A stretch of 64,000 bases of DNA from Siphonodentalium dalli (taxonomy: Eukaryota > Mollusca > Scaphopoda > Gadilida > Siphonodentaliidae). Below the pieces are notes generated by a model. It was not told where the DNA came from, ran no database searches, and saw only the letters and a program-made list of their open reading frames with translations. The stretch spans positions 7,452,734 to 7,516,733 of the forward strand of contig CP136061.1 of the NCBI GenBank assembly GCA_032622095.1, written 5' to 3'. Made by a program: the position numbers and the translations under genes. How positions within the stretch are numbered: position 1 is the stretch's first letter; the number at the start of each line of letters is the position of its first letter. Below, piece after piece: positions 45,595-55,114 of this stretch.

Positions 45595-45895
45595 TTTTGT
45601 CTTGAGTTTTGTCAGCAAAAAATATTGCGACTGGCTTCTTCGGAGTTGAAGTGTAAAGTGTAGAATTACATCTGCTTTTATAGCTTTCATCGCGAATGCT
45701 ATAAAAGCTATAAAAGCAGGTGTAATTCTACACTTTACACTTCAACTCCGAAGAAGCCAGTGGCAATATTGTTTGCTGACAAAACTCAAGACAAAAATGT
45801 TTAAGAGAATTAAAAGACCTGTTTCAGACGACGCCTCCAGCGAAGAAGATATTGTTAGAAAAAGACCAAGGCCTGCAGTTATTGAAGAGAGCGAT
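45494..45895. promoter_or_regulatory. Palindromic promoter and shared N-terminus of two divergent genes
   Basis: Two arms of about 185-190 bp are almost identical in inverted orientation around about 45690. Each arm carries GCTATAAAAGC (a TATA-like box; a second TATAAAA on the right side), a common leader and the first 32 codons of both genes. Therefore transcription to both sides should be matched. Confidence 0.75.
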
Positions 45896-48800
45896 ATGGA
45901 AACTGATAAGGTAGAAAGTGAAGAGAGCTATATGGAAACTGATGAGGCAGAAAGTGAAGAGAGCTATATGGAAACTGATAGGGCAGAAAGTGAAGAAAGT
46001 TTTAGTGATGGGCAGATTGGACGCGGTCGAAGACAGAATAGAGAAATTGGTGGGAAGAGAAAGAGAAGTCTGGCTAGAGAGCGTGTTGTGTTCAATCCAA
46101 CAAAATATTTCAAAATGGAGCTGAACTCGGAGAAATTTTCCAGAAAATTTAAATCAGCATCACGACAATTTGGTGTGAAATTCGAGAAATTTACAGATCC
46201 AATCGAAAACATTCCAGAGATATTTGAGAAGTTGACAGAAGAATTGAAACAGAAATGTTCAGCAAATGAGAAGACAAGAATCAGAGTTACGATAAATCAT
46301 CCAGGACTTGATATGAGCATTTTCATTCCATTCACAAAAGCCAGTGAATTGAATGGTGGGACACTCATGGATAATATTCAAAATGTGGTTCAATCAAATG
46401 CAGCCTTTACAATTCATGACGGTGCACTCAATTTCGAAATCTTCGTTACAGATATTCCGGAAGGTGGTACACGACACTCACTACATTATGGACCATTTGC
46501 AGACAAGAACAAGTTGACAAAAGTAAAAAGAAGTATTGTCCGGATTGAAAATGCTGATGATGTTATGTGTATGGCAAGATCTATTGTCGTCGGAATGTGT
46601 AAGGCAGATAGTGATGGATCTGCGTGCTGGTCAAAGATATGGAAAAGAATAAGACAATCAATATACACAGCACAAACAGATGCAGCAAAAAATCTACTCA
46701 ACCGTGCTGGCATTCCACACGATACAGTTTGCAGTATCAATGAGTTCCACAAGATTCAAGAAATATTGTATCCAGAATATGTTGTGAAAATTCACAATGA
46801 ATTTGCTGGCGCTGGATTTCTATTTGAACCTGCAGAAATGTGTTCGGATAGCAAATGTGTACACATCTACTACAACAATAATCACTTCGACACCATAACA
46901 TCAATCAAAGGATTTCTAGGCACCAGCTACTACTGCGAATTCTGCGACATTGGATTCCATATGCGTGGCGATCATCGATGCAGATTTGTTTGTGCATGCT
47001 GGTCATTGACACAGTGTAATTTCACAAATTGGGTGAAGTGTAGAACGTGTCAACGATCATTCAGAAGTAAATCATGTTTCGACAACCATTTGAAGACGGA
47101 AGGAAAACAGAAAAGAAAAATATGTGATTTGGTTCAACTATGCAACATTTGTGATGAAGAAATTCTCATCAATAAATCAAGCAGACATATATGTGCGGGG
47201 TTGAAGAAATGCAAACATTGCAAAGAAATCGTTGAAGCAGATCACAGGTGCTACATTCCAAAATATGAATCACCGGAAAAGAAACCTGCAAAGATTCCAT
47301 ATGTATTCTTTGACTTTGAATGCAGACAAGACACAGGTGTTCATATTCCAAACTTCTGTGTTGCACATACCGCTTGTGGAGATTGTATGTGCAAACCAAT
47401 CGAAGAAAAATGTGAAACATGCGGACCGGATTCCAGAGAATTTGTATTCAAGGGTGACAACGTTTTAACAGACTTCACAAACTGGTTATTCCACCAAGAT
47501 CACAAAGGATGTGTTGCAATAGCACATAATGCTCAGGGATACGATGCACAGTTTCTACTTCAAGCACTCATACAAAGTGGAATTCATAAACCAGAACTGA
47601 TCATGAATGGAAACAAGATTCTCAGTTTAAAATGCAACAGCGTGAAAGTTATTGATTCTCTGAGTTTTCTGATGATGCCGCTTTCAAAGTTTCCACAAAC
47701 TTTTCAGCTGAATGAGATGGCGAAAGGACACTTTCCACATTGGGCGAATTCACCAAAGTTTCAAAATTACATTGGACATTACTTGGCTTCTGATTACTAC
47801 AAACCAGACATGATGAGCGTGGAAAATCGAGAGAAATTCTTTGAATGGTACAATGAGAAAATAGAAAATTACGTGATATTCAACTTCCAAGAAGAGATGG
47901 AGAAGTACTGCAAATCAGACGTGGATATTCTTCGCCGTGGATGTGGAAAATTCAGGAAATACATATTGGAAACAGAACAGATTGACCCGTTCATTGAGTC
48001 AATAACATTGGCGCAAGTTTGCAATTTGGCATGGAGGAAGAATTCAATGCCAGAGAAAACAATTGGAATCATTCCAGATGGTGGATACCCATGTGCTAAA
48101 AACTATTCCATGAAAGCGATACGTTGGCTTCAACATATATCATTGTCACGTATGATAACAATCAAGCATGCTTTGAATGGAGGAGAAATCAAGATTGGTG
48201 GACACTACGTCGATGGATATGAGGAAGCCACAAGAACAGTTTTTGAGATGAATGGATGTCTGTTTCATGGATGTCCAAAATGTTACAACAACAGACAATA
48301 CAAGAATCCCTATACGATGCTCACCATGGAAGAATTATATACAAGAACACAACAGAAGAAAGATGAACTGGAAAGTCTTGGTTACAGAGTTGAATCAATT
48401 TGGGAGCATCAGATCGACGAAAGAATGAAATCGGATGTGAAATTCAAACAACAAATGGAATCTTTCTACAAACATCGAGACCCCATTTTGCCAAGAGAAG
48501 CATTGTTTGGTGGACGTACAAATGCCATCAAATTGTACGAGGAAATTGATCAAGATTCCACAAAAGAAATCAAGTTCATCGATGTGTGTTCGTTGTATCC
48601 ATTTTGCAACAAATATAAATTCTACCCTGTTGGACATCCAGAAATTTTGAGCCAAGAGCAGATCGATCAAGAACACATTAGAGACTATGCGGGGCTTGTT
48701 AAATGTACAATTTTACCACCATCGAAATTGTATATTCCAGTTCTACCGATTCATTGTAACAAGAAAATGGTTTTTACTCTGTGCAACACTTGTGCCATCA

Positions 48801-49834
48801 ATGAGAACGAGGCATGTAACCATTCAGAAGAAGATCGAGCTATAACCGGAGTGTGGACCACGCCAGAATTATTCAAAGCAATGGATGTTGGCTACAAAAT
48901 ACTTGATGTGTACCAAATTTGGCATTGGACAGATTGGACAGATGAAATATACAAATCCTATATCGATAAACATCTAAAGATCAAACAGGAATGTAGTGGT
49001 TATCCATTTGGTGTTGAGACAGAAGAACAGAAACAAAAGTTTGTACAGGATTATTATGCAGCTGAGGGTATAAAATTGGAGAACATCGAGAAGAATCCAG
49101 GAAAACGTCAAATATCTAAAATTATGATTAATTGTATATGGGGTAAGAATGCACAAAGAAATCTTTTGTCAAAAACAGAGTATGTGGATAAACCATCACG
49201 TTATTTTGAATTGCTTACTAGTAACAATATAATTGTTCAAAATGTTACACTTCTTGATGGTGACAAATTCATTCTGGTAAATTATGTTGACATCTTAGAT
49301 AATATTGAACCTCATCATTCAGCAAATGTTGTTGTTGCTTCTTTTGTTACAGCGTATGCAAGATTACAATTGTATAAAGTTTTAGAAAAACTTGGAGATA
49401 GAGTGCTGTATTTTGATAAAGACAGCTGTATGTATGTCAGTGATCCATCAAAGAAGAACATCAAAACTATCGAAGGAAGATTGGGGAAATGGAGTGACGA
49501 ACATCCAGATGCAAAGATTGTCAAATTTGTTGGACTTGGGCCAAAGAACTACGGATATGAATACATCAAAGATGGGAGAAGATACACCAAATGTAAGGTA
49601 AAAGGTATCACTCTTGATTACAGCACAAGTCAAAAAGTTAATTTTGAAACAATGGTACAATGTGTTAATGATCGTGAAAATTTCAAAACTGTTGTTGAGT
49701 ATCCTTCCAGAATTAAAAGACAAAAGAACCATCAATTGATTAGTGAGTGTCAAACCAAAACTTTCAGATCGGTGTACACAAAACGAAAACTCGTCAATGG
49801 TATTCATACATACCAATACGGATGGAGATGTTGA
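45797..49834 (+). CDS. polB: Protein-primed family B DNA polymerase
   Basis: 1345 residues from the ATG at 45797; the upstream TTG is not needed and the same ATG starts the divergent gene. The N-terminus has an acidic repeat (ESEESYMETD, residues about 35-70). A Cys/His-rich region (about 375-490; CEFCDIGFHM, CRTCQRSFRS, CNICDEE, CKHCKE) may bind zinc. The 3'-5' exonuclease motifs are FFDFEC (about 504), AHNAQGYD (about 575) and YCKSDVD (about 703). Polymerase motif A is DVCSLYP (about 928), motif B K-IMINCIWGKN (about 1107-1118) and motif C YFDKDS (about 1204), all catalytic Asp present. It would replicate the element with protein priming. The frame is intact, in contrast to the neighbour. 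Confidence 0.93.
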   Translation: MFKRIKRPVSDDASSEEDIVRKRPRPAVIEESDMETDKVESEESYMETDEAESEESYMETDRAESEESFSDGQIGRGRRQNREIGGKRKRSLARERVVFNPTKYFKMELNSEKFSRKFKSASRQFGVKFEKFTDPIENIPEIFEKLTEELKQKCSANEKTRIRVTINHPGLDMSIFIPFTKASELNGGTLMDNIQNVVQSNAAFTIHDGALNFEIFVTDIPEGGTRHSLHYGPFADKNKLTKVKRSIVRIENADDVMCMARSIVVGMCKADSDGSACWSKIWKRIRQSIYTAQTDAAKNLLNRAGIPHDTVCSINEFHKIQEILYPEYVVKIHNEFAGAGFLFEPAEMCSDSKCVHIYYNNNHFDTITSIKGFLGTSYYCEFCDIGFHMRGDHRCRFVCACWSLTQCNFTNWVKCRTCQRSFRSKSCFDNHLKTEGKQKRKICDLVQLCNICDEEILINKSSRHICAGLKKCKHCKEIVEADHRCYIPKYESPEKKPAKIPYVFFDFECRQDTGVHIPNFCVAHTACGDCMCKPIEEKCETCGPDSREFVFKGDNVLTDFTNWLFHQDHKGCVAIAHNAQGYDAQFLLQALIQSGIHKPELIMNGNKILSLKCNSVKVIDSLSFLMMPLSKFPQTFQLNEMAKGHFPHWANSPKFQNYIGHYLASDYYKPDMMSVENREKFFEWYNEKIENYVIFNFQEEMEKYCKSDVDILRRGCGKFRKYILETEQIDPFIESITLAQVCNLAWRKNSMPEKTIGIIPDGGYPCAKNYSMKAIRWLQHISLSRMITIKHALNGGEIKIGGHYVDGYEEATRTVFEMNGCLFHGCPKCYNNRQYKNPYTMLTMEELYTRTQQKKDELESLGYRVESIWEHQIDERMKSDVKFKQQMESFYKHRDPILPREALFGGRTNAIKLYEEIDQDSTKEIKFIDVCSLYPFCNKYKFYPVGHPEILSQEQIDQEHIRDYAGLVKCTILPPSKLYIPVLPIHCNKKMVFTLCNTCAINENEACNHSEEDRAITGVWTTPELFKAMDVGYKILDVYQIWHWTDWTDEIYKSYIDKHLKIKQECSGYPFGVETEEQKQKFVQDYYAAEGIKLENIEKNPGKRQISKIMINCIWGKNAQRNLLSKTEYVDKPSRYFELLTSNNIIVQNVTLLDGDKFILVNYVDILDNIEPHHSANVVVASFVTAYARLQLYKVLEKLGDRVLYFDKDSCMYVSDPSKKNIKTIEGRLGKWSDEHPDAKIVKFVGLGPKNYGYEYIKDGRRYTKCKVKGITLDYSTSQKVNFETMVQCVNDRENFKTVVEYPSRIKRQKNHQLISECQTKTFRSVYTKRKLVNGIHTYQYGWRC

Positions 49835-49850
49835 GTCATTTCATGTCAAG

Positions 49851-50447
49851 ATGTTGGCAGGAGTAGTACCTCCAGAAATTGCTGAGAAGATTTATGGATA
49901 TTTGGTGGCACAGTCAACGCTTATTCCAGAGATAAAGAAGGAATTACAAGAAGTCTGGTTTGAAAGAGAAAAGAAAGCAATACTACGATGCTGTGATGTC
50001 GGCGAATGTTTACAGAGATTGGCCTATCTTGAGTCAAGTATATCTTCTCATTTCTCTCAAAAATATATTGAATCATTTATTAAATTCAAAAAAAATTTTC
50101 TCATTGAAAAAATATCTGATTTTTGGACATTTGGTGGTGATCAACACCATTTAGATATAGATTTAGGAACTTTTGATGAACATGACTATATTCATTATAC
50201 AAAGTATGAAGATCATTTTCCTCTTGCTGGGGGAACTTTTGAATCAGTTCCTAGGATCTATGGGTATTTGTTAACAAAAACAATGTCAACATATGCAAAA
50301 ATTCAAAACATTTTGGGGGATGATTTTTTTATTTACAGAACAAAGTACAGAAGTATAGAAGACTATGATAATTGGATTATTGAAATGTATGGAAATGTTT
50401 ACAGCTTTGGAGATTTCTCTTTAAGAACTAAATTCACACGTCGTTAA
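49851..50447 (+). CDS. Polinton protein of unknown function
   Basis: 198 residues from MLAGVVPPEIAEKIYGYLVA. An earlier ATG at 49797 would overlap the polymerase gene by 38 bp and cannot be excluded. There are aromatic and charged stretches (FWTFGGDQHHLDIDLGTF) and no known domain. Position between the polymerase and the packaging ATPase suggests a replication or assembly accessory, by context only. Confidence 0.6.
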   Translation: MLAGVVPPEIAEKIYGYLVAQSTLIPEIKKELQEVWFEREKKAILRCCDVGECLQRLAYLESSISSHFSQKYIESFIKFKKNFLIEKISDFWTFGGDQHHLDIDLGTFDEHDYIHYTKYEDHFPLAGGTFESVPRIYGYLLTKTMSTYAKIQNILGDDFFIYRTKYRSIEDYDNWIIEMYGNVYSFGDFSLRTKFTRR

Positions 50448-50480
50448 GTTCACTCTCTGATTAGACATCAAAGTGACAAC

Positions 50481-51131
50481 ATGGAAGAATCTTTACTTTT
50501 CCAACATCCGTGTAATTTCTTTATCAGCGGACCTAGTGGATCAGGTAAAACAGAATTTGTTAAAAAAGTTATTGAATTTAAACACGATTTATTCCAAACA
50601 CCACCAAAGAAAATAGTTTGGTGTTACAAAGAATGGCAAGACACATACAATCGTATAAAAGAAATTGATAACGTTGAGTTTATCGATGGTATTCCAGACG
50701 ATGATGAGGAAATTGTATCAGATAAATCATTTCCTCATCTTGTTGTTTTCGATGACATGATGGGGGAACAAGATGAAGACAAAATAATGCTTTGGTTTAC
50801 TAGAAAAGGACACCATCGAAATGCTTCAATAATTTACATTACTCAAAACATGTTCCAAAAATCAAAAAGTAGCAGAACTATAAGTTTGAATGCACACTAC
50901 ATGGTTTTATTTCAAAGCGTTCGAGATAAAAATCAAATAAAAGTTTTGGCTCATCAAATGCAAACCAATCATTTGAAACAAGCATACGAAGATGCAACTT
51001 CAATAAATCATGGATATATTTTAGTAGATTTTCATCCTAGAACAGAAAATTATTTGCGAATTAGAACTGATATTTTCCATAAATGGTTGACAGCTAATGA
51101 CCGAGGTCCTGTCATTTATTCAAAAGTATAA
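50481..51131 (+). CDS. FtsK/HerA-type genome-packaging ATPase
   Basis: 216 residues. Walker A GPSGSGKT (residues 17-24), Walker B LVVFDDMM with hydrophobic strand before Asp-Asp (about 87-94), and sensor-like YITQNMF (about 119-125) are visible. The size and motifs match the A32/FtsK-HerA packaging ATPases of Polintons, adintoviruses and related double-jelly-roll viruses. These pump DNA into the capsid. The frame is intact. It starts 33 bp after the previous gene's stop. Confidence 0.92.
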   Translation: MEESLLFQHPCNFFISGPSGSGKTEFVKKVIEFKHDLFQTPPKKIVWCYKEWQDTYNRIKEIDNVEFIDGIPDDDEEIVSDKSFPHLVVFDDMMGEQDEDKIMLWFTRKGHHRNASIIYITQNMFQKSKSSRTISLNAHYMVLFQSVRDKNQIKVLAHQMQTNHLKQAYEDATSINHGYILVDFHPRTENYLRIRTDIFHKWLTANDRGPVIYSKV

Positions 51132-51165
51132 ATTCAGTTGTTGTTACTTTTTTCATTTTAGAACC

Positions 51166-51752
51166 ATGTCGTCCACCGAGATGTTTAGTCATGATGAACT
51201 GTCACAAATTATAAATTTCTTCACTTTTGCAGCTGAATTATTTCTTGAACATGATTGGAAATTACCATCACAGACAAAAAAGTTTTTTCAGAGAAATAAA
51301 AATGTTCTTAAAAAAATCTCTGATCGATCAACTGATATGGAAACAAAACGCAAATTAATTTTACAACGAGGTGGTAGTGGGTTTCTTGGAGGAGTTTTAA
51401 TTAGAAGTCTTTTGAAAAATCATTTGAACAAACTGGTAGACAATCTAAAAGTAAATCAAAGGTTTCTCCAAAACGTTCAAAGATTACTCGGAAGCAAACA
51501 CAACAAAGAGGTAATCAAAAAGAATCTAAACGTAAAACAAAGCTTTCTCTAAATCATTCAAAGTTTACACCGATGCAAACTCAACAAAATCAACATTCTA
51601 AATTTACACCTATACCTTCTCAGCAGAACCCTCAACATCAACCGTTACAAAAAAAACCAGTTATTGATCTTGAATTTTCTAAATTTATGCCGTTGTCTGA
51701 TCCATCGAAATCGGCATTCGAAGCTTTAGAATGGTTCAATCAGAAAAGATAA
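51166..51752 (+). pseudogene. Small Gly-Gly-site virion protein, frameshifted
   Basis: From ATG 51166 (MSSTEMFSHDELSQI) the frame continues to a stop at 51550-51552. From 51405 the -1 frame is open to TAA at 51750-51752. It reads as strongly protein-like Ser/Lys/Gln-rich sequence with repeats (SKFTPMQTQQ, SKFTPIPSQQ, then FSKFMPLSD). So the original product probably switched frame at about 51405-51420, in CTTTTGAAAAATC. No canonical slippery heptamer is seen, so an indel is more likely than programmed shifting. LQRGG followed by SGFLGGVL (around residues 65-78) is a possible adenain cleavage site before a hydrophobic segment, as in the next gene. Confidence 0.6.
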
Positions 51753-51808
51753 AAGATGAAACATATAATTTTTTTGCTCATTTTGAGACAACTACTTAGA
51801 CTGTGAAG

Positions 51809-52171
51809 ATGCCTTCAAAAACTAAGAGCCGGAAAGTACCGCTGATAAAAAAATATGGGGAGTTGATTGTTGCAATGAGTAAAGTTCCATCTGCATATAA
51901 AAAGAAAATGATCAACGATGCTCCGAAACAAGTGATGGATTGCATTTCAGAATGTTGTCAAAATCTTTTAAAAGGTAATGTAAAACTGAATGAAGCTCAG
52001 AACCGCAAGTTACATTCGAAGCGTAAACATATCAGATATCTTGCAGACAAGAACAAACCTTTGCAACAAAAGAAGAAAATTTTGAATCAAAAAGGTGGCT
52101 TTTTACCATTATTATTTCTTGCTCCATTGATTAGCAAAACATTAGGTGCAGTTGTTAAAAATATTTTGTAA
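51809..52171 (+). CDS. Small basic protein with Gly-Gly site and hydrophobic C-terminus
   Basis: 120 residues from MPSKTKSRKVPLIKKYGEL. A basic helical body ends in KKKILNQKGG, then a hydrophobic tail (FLPLLFLAPLISKTLGAVVK). This lay-out (basic body, QKGG, hydrophobic end) is recurrent in invertebrate Polinton-type elements as far as I recall. QKGG|F fits the loose adenovirus-protease consensus with Gly-Gly before the cut. Perhaps a core or membrane-active virion protein. Function inferred. Confidence 0.65.
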   Translation: MPSKTKSRKVPLIKKYGELIVAMSKVPSAYKKKMINDAPKQVMDCISECCQNLLKGNVKLNEAQNRKLHSKRKHIRYLADKNKPLQQKKKILNQKGGFLPLLFLAPLISKTLGAVVKNIL

Positions 52172-52191
52172 AAACTAAATCTCAAATAAAT

Positions 52192-52911
52192 ATGAAGAAA
52201 ATGGTTATTGTACCATTCAGAATGTTGGAAGATTTCAAACAATGGAAAATGTCAGAAATGAATAAACCTCAATTACCTCCTGATCCTGCAATTTCAAATG
52301 TTTCAGATTCTTACAAAGAATTGAAATCAGTTTATGATAAAAATATTTCTGAATCAGAAAAGTCACAGTTATTTGGAGAAAATTTGTACAAATTGAAAAC
52401 TTCACAAAAATCTTTAAATTCAAAATTCAGTTTACCTGAACAAAAGCTATCTGAAAACTTTGGGAACATGAGTGAACATATATTGGAAAGTGTTCCATCT
52501 AAACTTCGTGGTAAAGCACAACAAATTTTAACATTGTTGTCAACTAATCCTAAACTTAGATGGGATGATCGTGGACAATTAATTTATGGAACAGAAACAG
52601 TTACTGGATCAAATATAATTGATTTGATAAACGATGTTGTTCGTCACCGAAAAGGTTTTGACCCAGTTGGTTATGAAACATTCCTACGTGGATTGGGGGA
52701 ACTTAATGTACCACAAGATTATGTAGGTAACAGGAATCGATGGTTGTGGATACAAAGACATTTAAAAGGTCACACTGGTTATGAGTTTCATACACCTCAT
52801 GCAACTCCTAGCAGTGGCAAGTCAAGAAAACGTTCAGTTGATATTTTCACACCTCAAAGTTTTCCTAAAACCAGAAAATCTATTTTGAAAGAATGGTCCC
52901 CACTTACATAA
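52192..52911 (+). CDS. Conserved Polinton hypothetical protein
   Basis: 239 residues beginning MKKMVIVPFRMLEDFKQW, an opening typical of a hypothetical family placed before the integrase in invertebrate elements. The middle part (SKLRGKAQQILTLLSTNP, LRWDDRGQLIYG, GSNIIDLINDVVRHRKGF, PVGYETFLRGLGELNVP) is a compact alpha/beta-looking domain of unknown role; the C-terminus is basic. It overlaps the integrase start by 19 bp, suggesting linked translation or compact packing. Confidence 0.7.
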   Translation: MKKMVIVPFRMLEDFKQWKMSEMNKPQLPPDPAISNVSDSYKELKSVYDKNISESEKSQLFGENLYKLKTSQKSLNSKFSLPEQKLSENFGNMSEHILESVPSKLRGKAQQILTLLSTNPKLRWDDRGQLIYGTETVTGSNIIDLINDVVRHRKGFDPVGYETFLRGLGELNVPQDYVGNRNRWLWIQRHLKGHTGYEFHTPHATPSSGKSRKRSVDIFTPQSFPKTRKSILKEWSPLT

Positions 52912-53987
52912 AATTTGACAAACTTCTAACTGAAATTTACTACAATCCAAAAGAAGTTGGTGGTTTCAGTGGAGCAAATCAACTTTTTAAAAATGCAAAA
53001 GAAACAAATAACAAAATTAAACTTTCAGATGTTAAAAAATGGTTACAATGGCAAAAAACATATACTTTGCACAAACCAATTGTTCGGAAATTTCGCAGAC
53101 GTAAAACTATTGTTGCAGGAATTGATATTCAGTGGCAAGCTGATCTGGCAGATTTGCAAACTTTGCAAAAGCACAATGACAAATACAGATATTTACTTTG
53201 TGTTATTGATGTGTTCTCAAAATTTGCATGGGTTGAAAAAATTAAAGATAAAACTGGTAAAACTTTAGTTAAAACATTTCAGAAAATTCTCGAATCATCA
53301 AAACGAAAACCAGCTTCATTTCAATCTGACAAAGGTTCCGAATTCAAAAATAAATTATTTTTACAATTTTTGAAATCTAAGAAAATTCATTTTTTCACAA
53401 CAGAGAATCCAGAGACAAAAGCAAGTATAGTTGAACGTTTTCAACGGACATTGAAAACAAAGATGTGGAAATATTTTACACATAATCAAACTTTGAAATA
53501 CGTTGATGTTTTGCACGATTTTGTGAATTCTTACAACAAAAGTTTTCATAGAAGTATTAAGATGGCACCAGTTTTAGTAACTCGAGAAAATGAAATTGAA
53601 GTTTCCAGAAATCTTTATGGAAAGTTAAAAACGAAAAAAGATAAGATGTTGAAAGTTGGAGATTTTGTTAGAATAAATAAAACAAAGAGAACTTTTGATA
53701 AAGGATATCTTCCAAATTGGACAAAAGAAATTTTCAAAATTAGTAGAGTTTGTAAAAGTACACCATTAACTTACAAATTAGTAGATTTAGATGGTGAAAA
53801 CATCGCAGGATCATTTTATGGTAAAGAAATTCAACATATAAAAGATAATAAAGTTTACGAAATTGAATCAGTTGTTGGTAAACGTTCAAGAAAAGTTGCT
53901 GGTAAATCAGTTAGAGAAATTAAAGTTCATTGGGGTGGTTATCCTAAAAAATTTGACAGTTGGATTCCTGCCACAAATTTGGTATAA
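52893..53987 (+). CDS. int: Retroviral-type DDE integrase with C-terminal chromodomain
   Basis: 364 residues. The catalytic core has D84 (WQADL), D146 (FQSDKGSEF) and E181 (ASIVERFQRTLK), with 34 residues between the last two, as in rve-family integrases. An N-terminal helical region precedes it, without a clear HHCC finger. After an SH3-like segment (MLKVGDFVRINKTKRTF, about 250-266) the end (about 322-364; VHWGGYPKKFDSWIPATNLV) is a chromodomain. It would insert the element and make the 6-bp duplication; the chromodomain may steer it to marked chromatin. Intact. Confidence 0.93.
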   Translation: MVPTYIKFDKLLTEIYYNPKEVGGFSGANQLFKNAKETNNKIKLSDVKKWLQWQKTYTLHKPIVRKFRRRKTIVAGIDIQWQADLADLQTLQKHNDKYRYLLCVIDVFSKFAWVEKIKDKTGKTLVKTFQKILESSKRKPASFQSDKGSEFKNKLFLQFLKSKKIHFFTTENPETKASIVERFQRTLKTKMWKYFTHNQTLKYVDVLHDFVNSYNKSFHRSIKMAPVLVTRENEIEVSRNLYGKLKTKKDKMLKVGDFVRINKTKRTFDKGYLPNWTKEIFKISRVCKSTPLTYKLVDLDGENIAGSFYGKEIQHIKDNKVYEIESVVGKRSRKVAGKSVREIKVHWGGYPKKFDSWIPATNLV

Positions 53988-53997
53988 AACTTTTAAC

Positions 53998-54261
53998 ATG
54001 TCTCAAAATGGTTCAGTTGGTCTCGATGTTCCATCACAATTTAAAATCTGTGGAGAAAAAATTGCAAAAAATCAAGTAACATATTTTACACAAATTATTA
54101 TAATTGTTGGTATAATCGCTACAGCAATTGTTCATTTAAGTTTACAAAGTGAAAATAACGAACTGTGGTTAATTTTACTCAGTAGTTCTTTGGGATACAT
54201 TTTACCAACACCACGTTTGAAATATTTGAAAAATCAGTCGACAGAAATTTTGAAAGTATGA
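53998..54261 (+). CDS. Conserved two-span membrane protein
   Basis: 87 residues from MSQNGSVGLDVPSQFKICG. Two hydrophobic segments, FTQIIIIVGIIATAIVHLSL (about 32-51) and LWLILLSSSLGYILP (about 60-74), with a basic end. It overlaps the next gene by 4 bp (ATGA). A small membrane protein of this type recurs between integrase and penton genes in invertebrate Polinton/adintovirus elements; the role is unknown, perhaps virion membrane or exit. Confidence 0.7.
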   Translation: MSQNGSVGLDVPSQFKICGEKIAKNQVTYFTQIIIIVGIIATAIVHLSLQSENNELWLILLSSSLGYILPTPRLKYLKNQSTEILKV

Positions 54262-55109
54262 ATTCTTTCTACATTACAATTCCGAGCGACAGTTCAATGG
54301 TAATGTATCCAAACAATACTCAATGTTGTTTTACTGTACAATTACCAAAACCAATTCAAATTGATAAAGAAAAATGGGAAGTTGCATTAGTCGAACTGAT
54401 AACACCTTCAGAAACATACAATGTTACAGGGGATTCGTGTAAATTCAATTTGATTACAACTGATGCAATAATACTGTCTATTCTTCAAAATCGTTTTGAA
54501 GAAAAGATATTTACGAGACCTGATGGCGTTCGTGCAATTGAAATACAGATACGCGAAGGTTCGTATACCTCTGCGACAGATTTACTTGATACAATGCAAG
54601 ATGTAATTGATGAAACACTTGGAGAAGCAATGCAAAACGAATACGGATTTCACATCAAGTACTCAAAAGTTACAAAACGTGTGAAAATTATTCGCAAGAG
54701 TTTAAGTATCCCAAAACTAGGAATTGAATTACCACAATGTCTTTTGCACAAGTTGGGTTACAAAACTGAAAACGCTTCTGAAGATTTTTATTCAAATAGT
54801 AGATTTCCGTTTGGTGTAGATTTGTTTGTTGGTCATAATCAAATGTTTGTTTATTCTGATATTGCCGATTTCACAATTGTTGGAAATGTTGAAGTACAAA
54901 TTTTACGAGTTGTTTCTTTCAGAATTAAAAGAGATATCGACGGATTACATGTAAAACATGAATTTTTAAATTTACATTATGTTCCAGTTTCAAAGTCATA
55001 CTTTGACAAAATTAGTGTAAATATAAGTGGCGACACAGGAGAATCAATTCAGTTTATTGGTGGTAAGTCTTTGGCGAAGCTGCATTTCAGAAAACGAGAG
55101 GAGTTCTAA
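54258..55109 (+). CDS. Penton-like minor capsid protein
   Basis: 283 residues starting MNSFYITIPSDSSMVMYPNN and WEVALVELITPSETYNV, the familiar opening of the Polinton minor capsid (single-jelly-roll, penton-type) protein that would sit at the five-fold vertices. It lies directly upstream of the pX-like and major capsid genes, the expected order. The frame is intact. No receptor-binding extension is visible. Confidence 0.8.
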   Translation: MNSFYITIPSDSSMVMYPNNTQCCFTVQLPKPIQIDKEKWEVALVELITPSETYNVTGDSCKFNLITTDAIILSILQNRFEEKIFTRPDGVRAIEIQIREGSYTSATDLLDTMQDVIDETLGEAMQNEYGFHIKYSKVTKRVKIIRKSLSIPKLGIELPQCLLHKLGYKTENASEDFYSNSRFPFGVDLFVGHNQMFVYSDIADFTIVGNVEVQILRVVSFRIKRDIDGLHVKHEFLNLHYVPVSKSYFDKISVNISGDTGESIQFIGGKSLAKLHFRKREEF

Positions 55110-55114
55110 AAACA

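Noticed and set aside
51405-51425. Programmed -1 frameshift site
   Set aside because: No X-XXY-YYZ heptamer in the initiating frame near the switch; kept only as a possibility.
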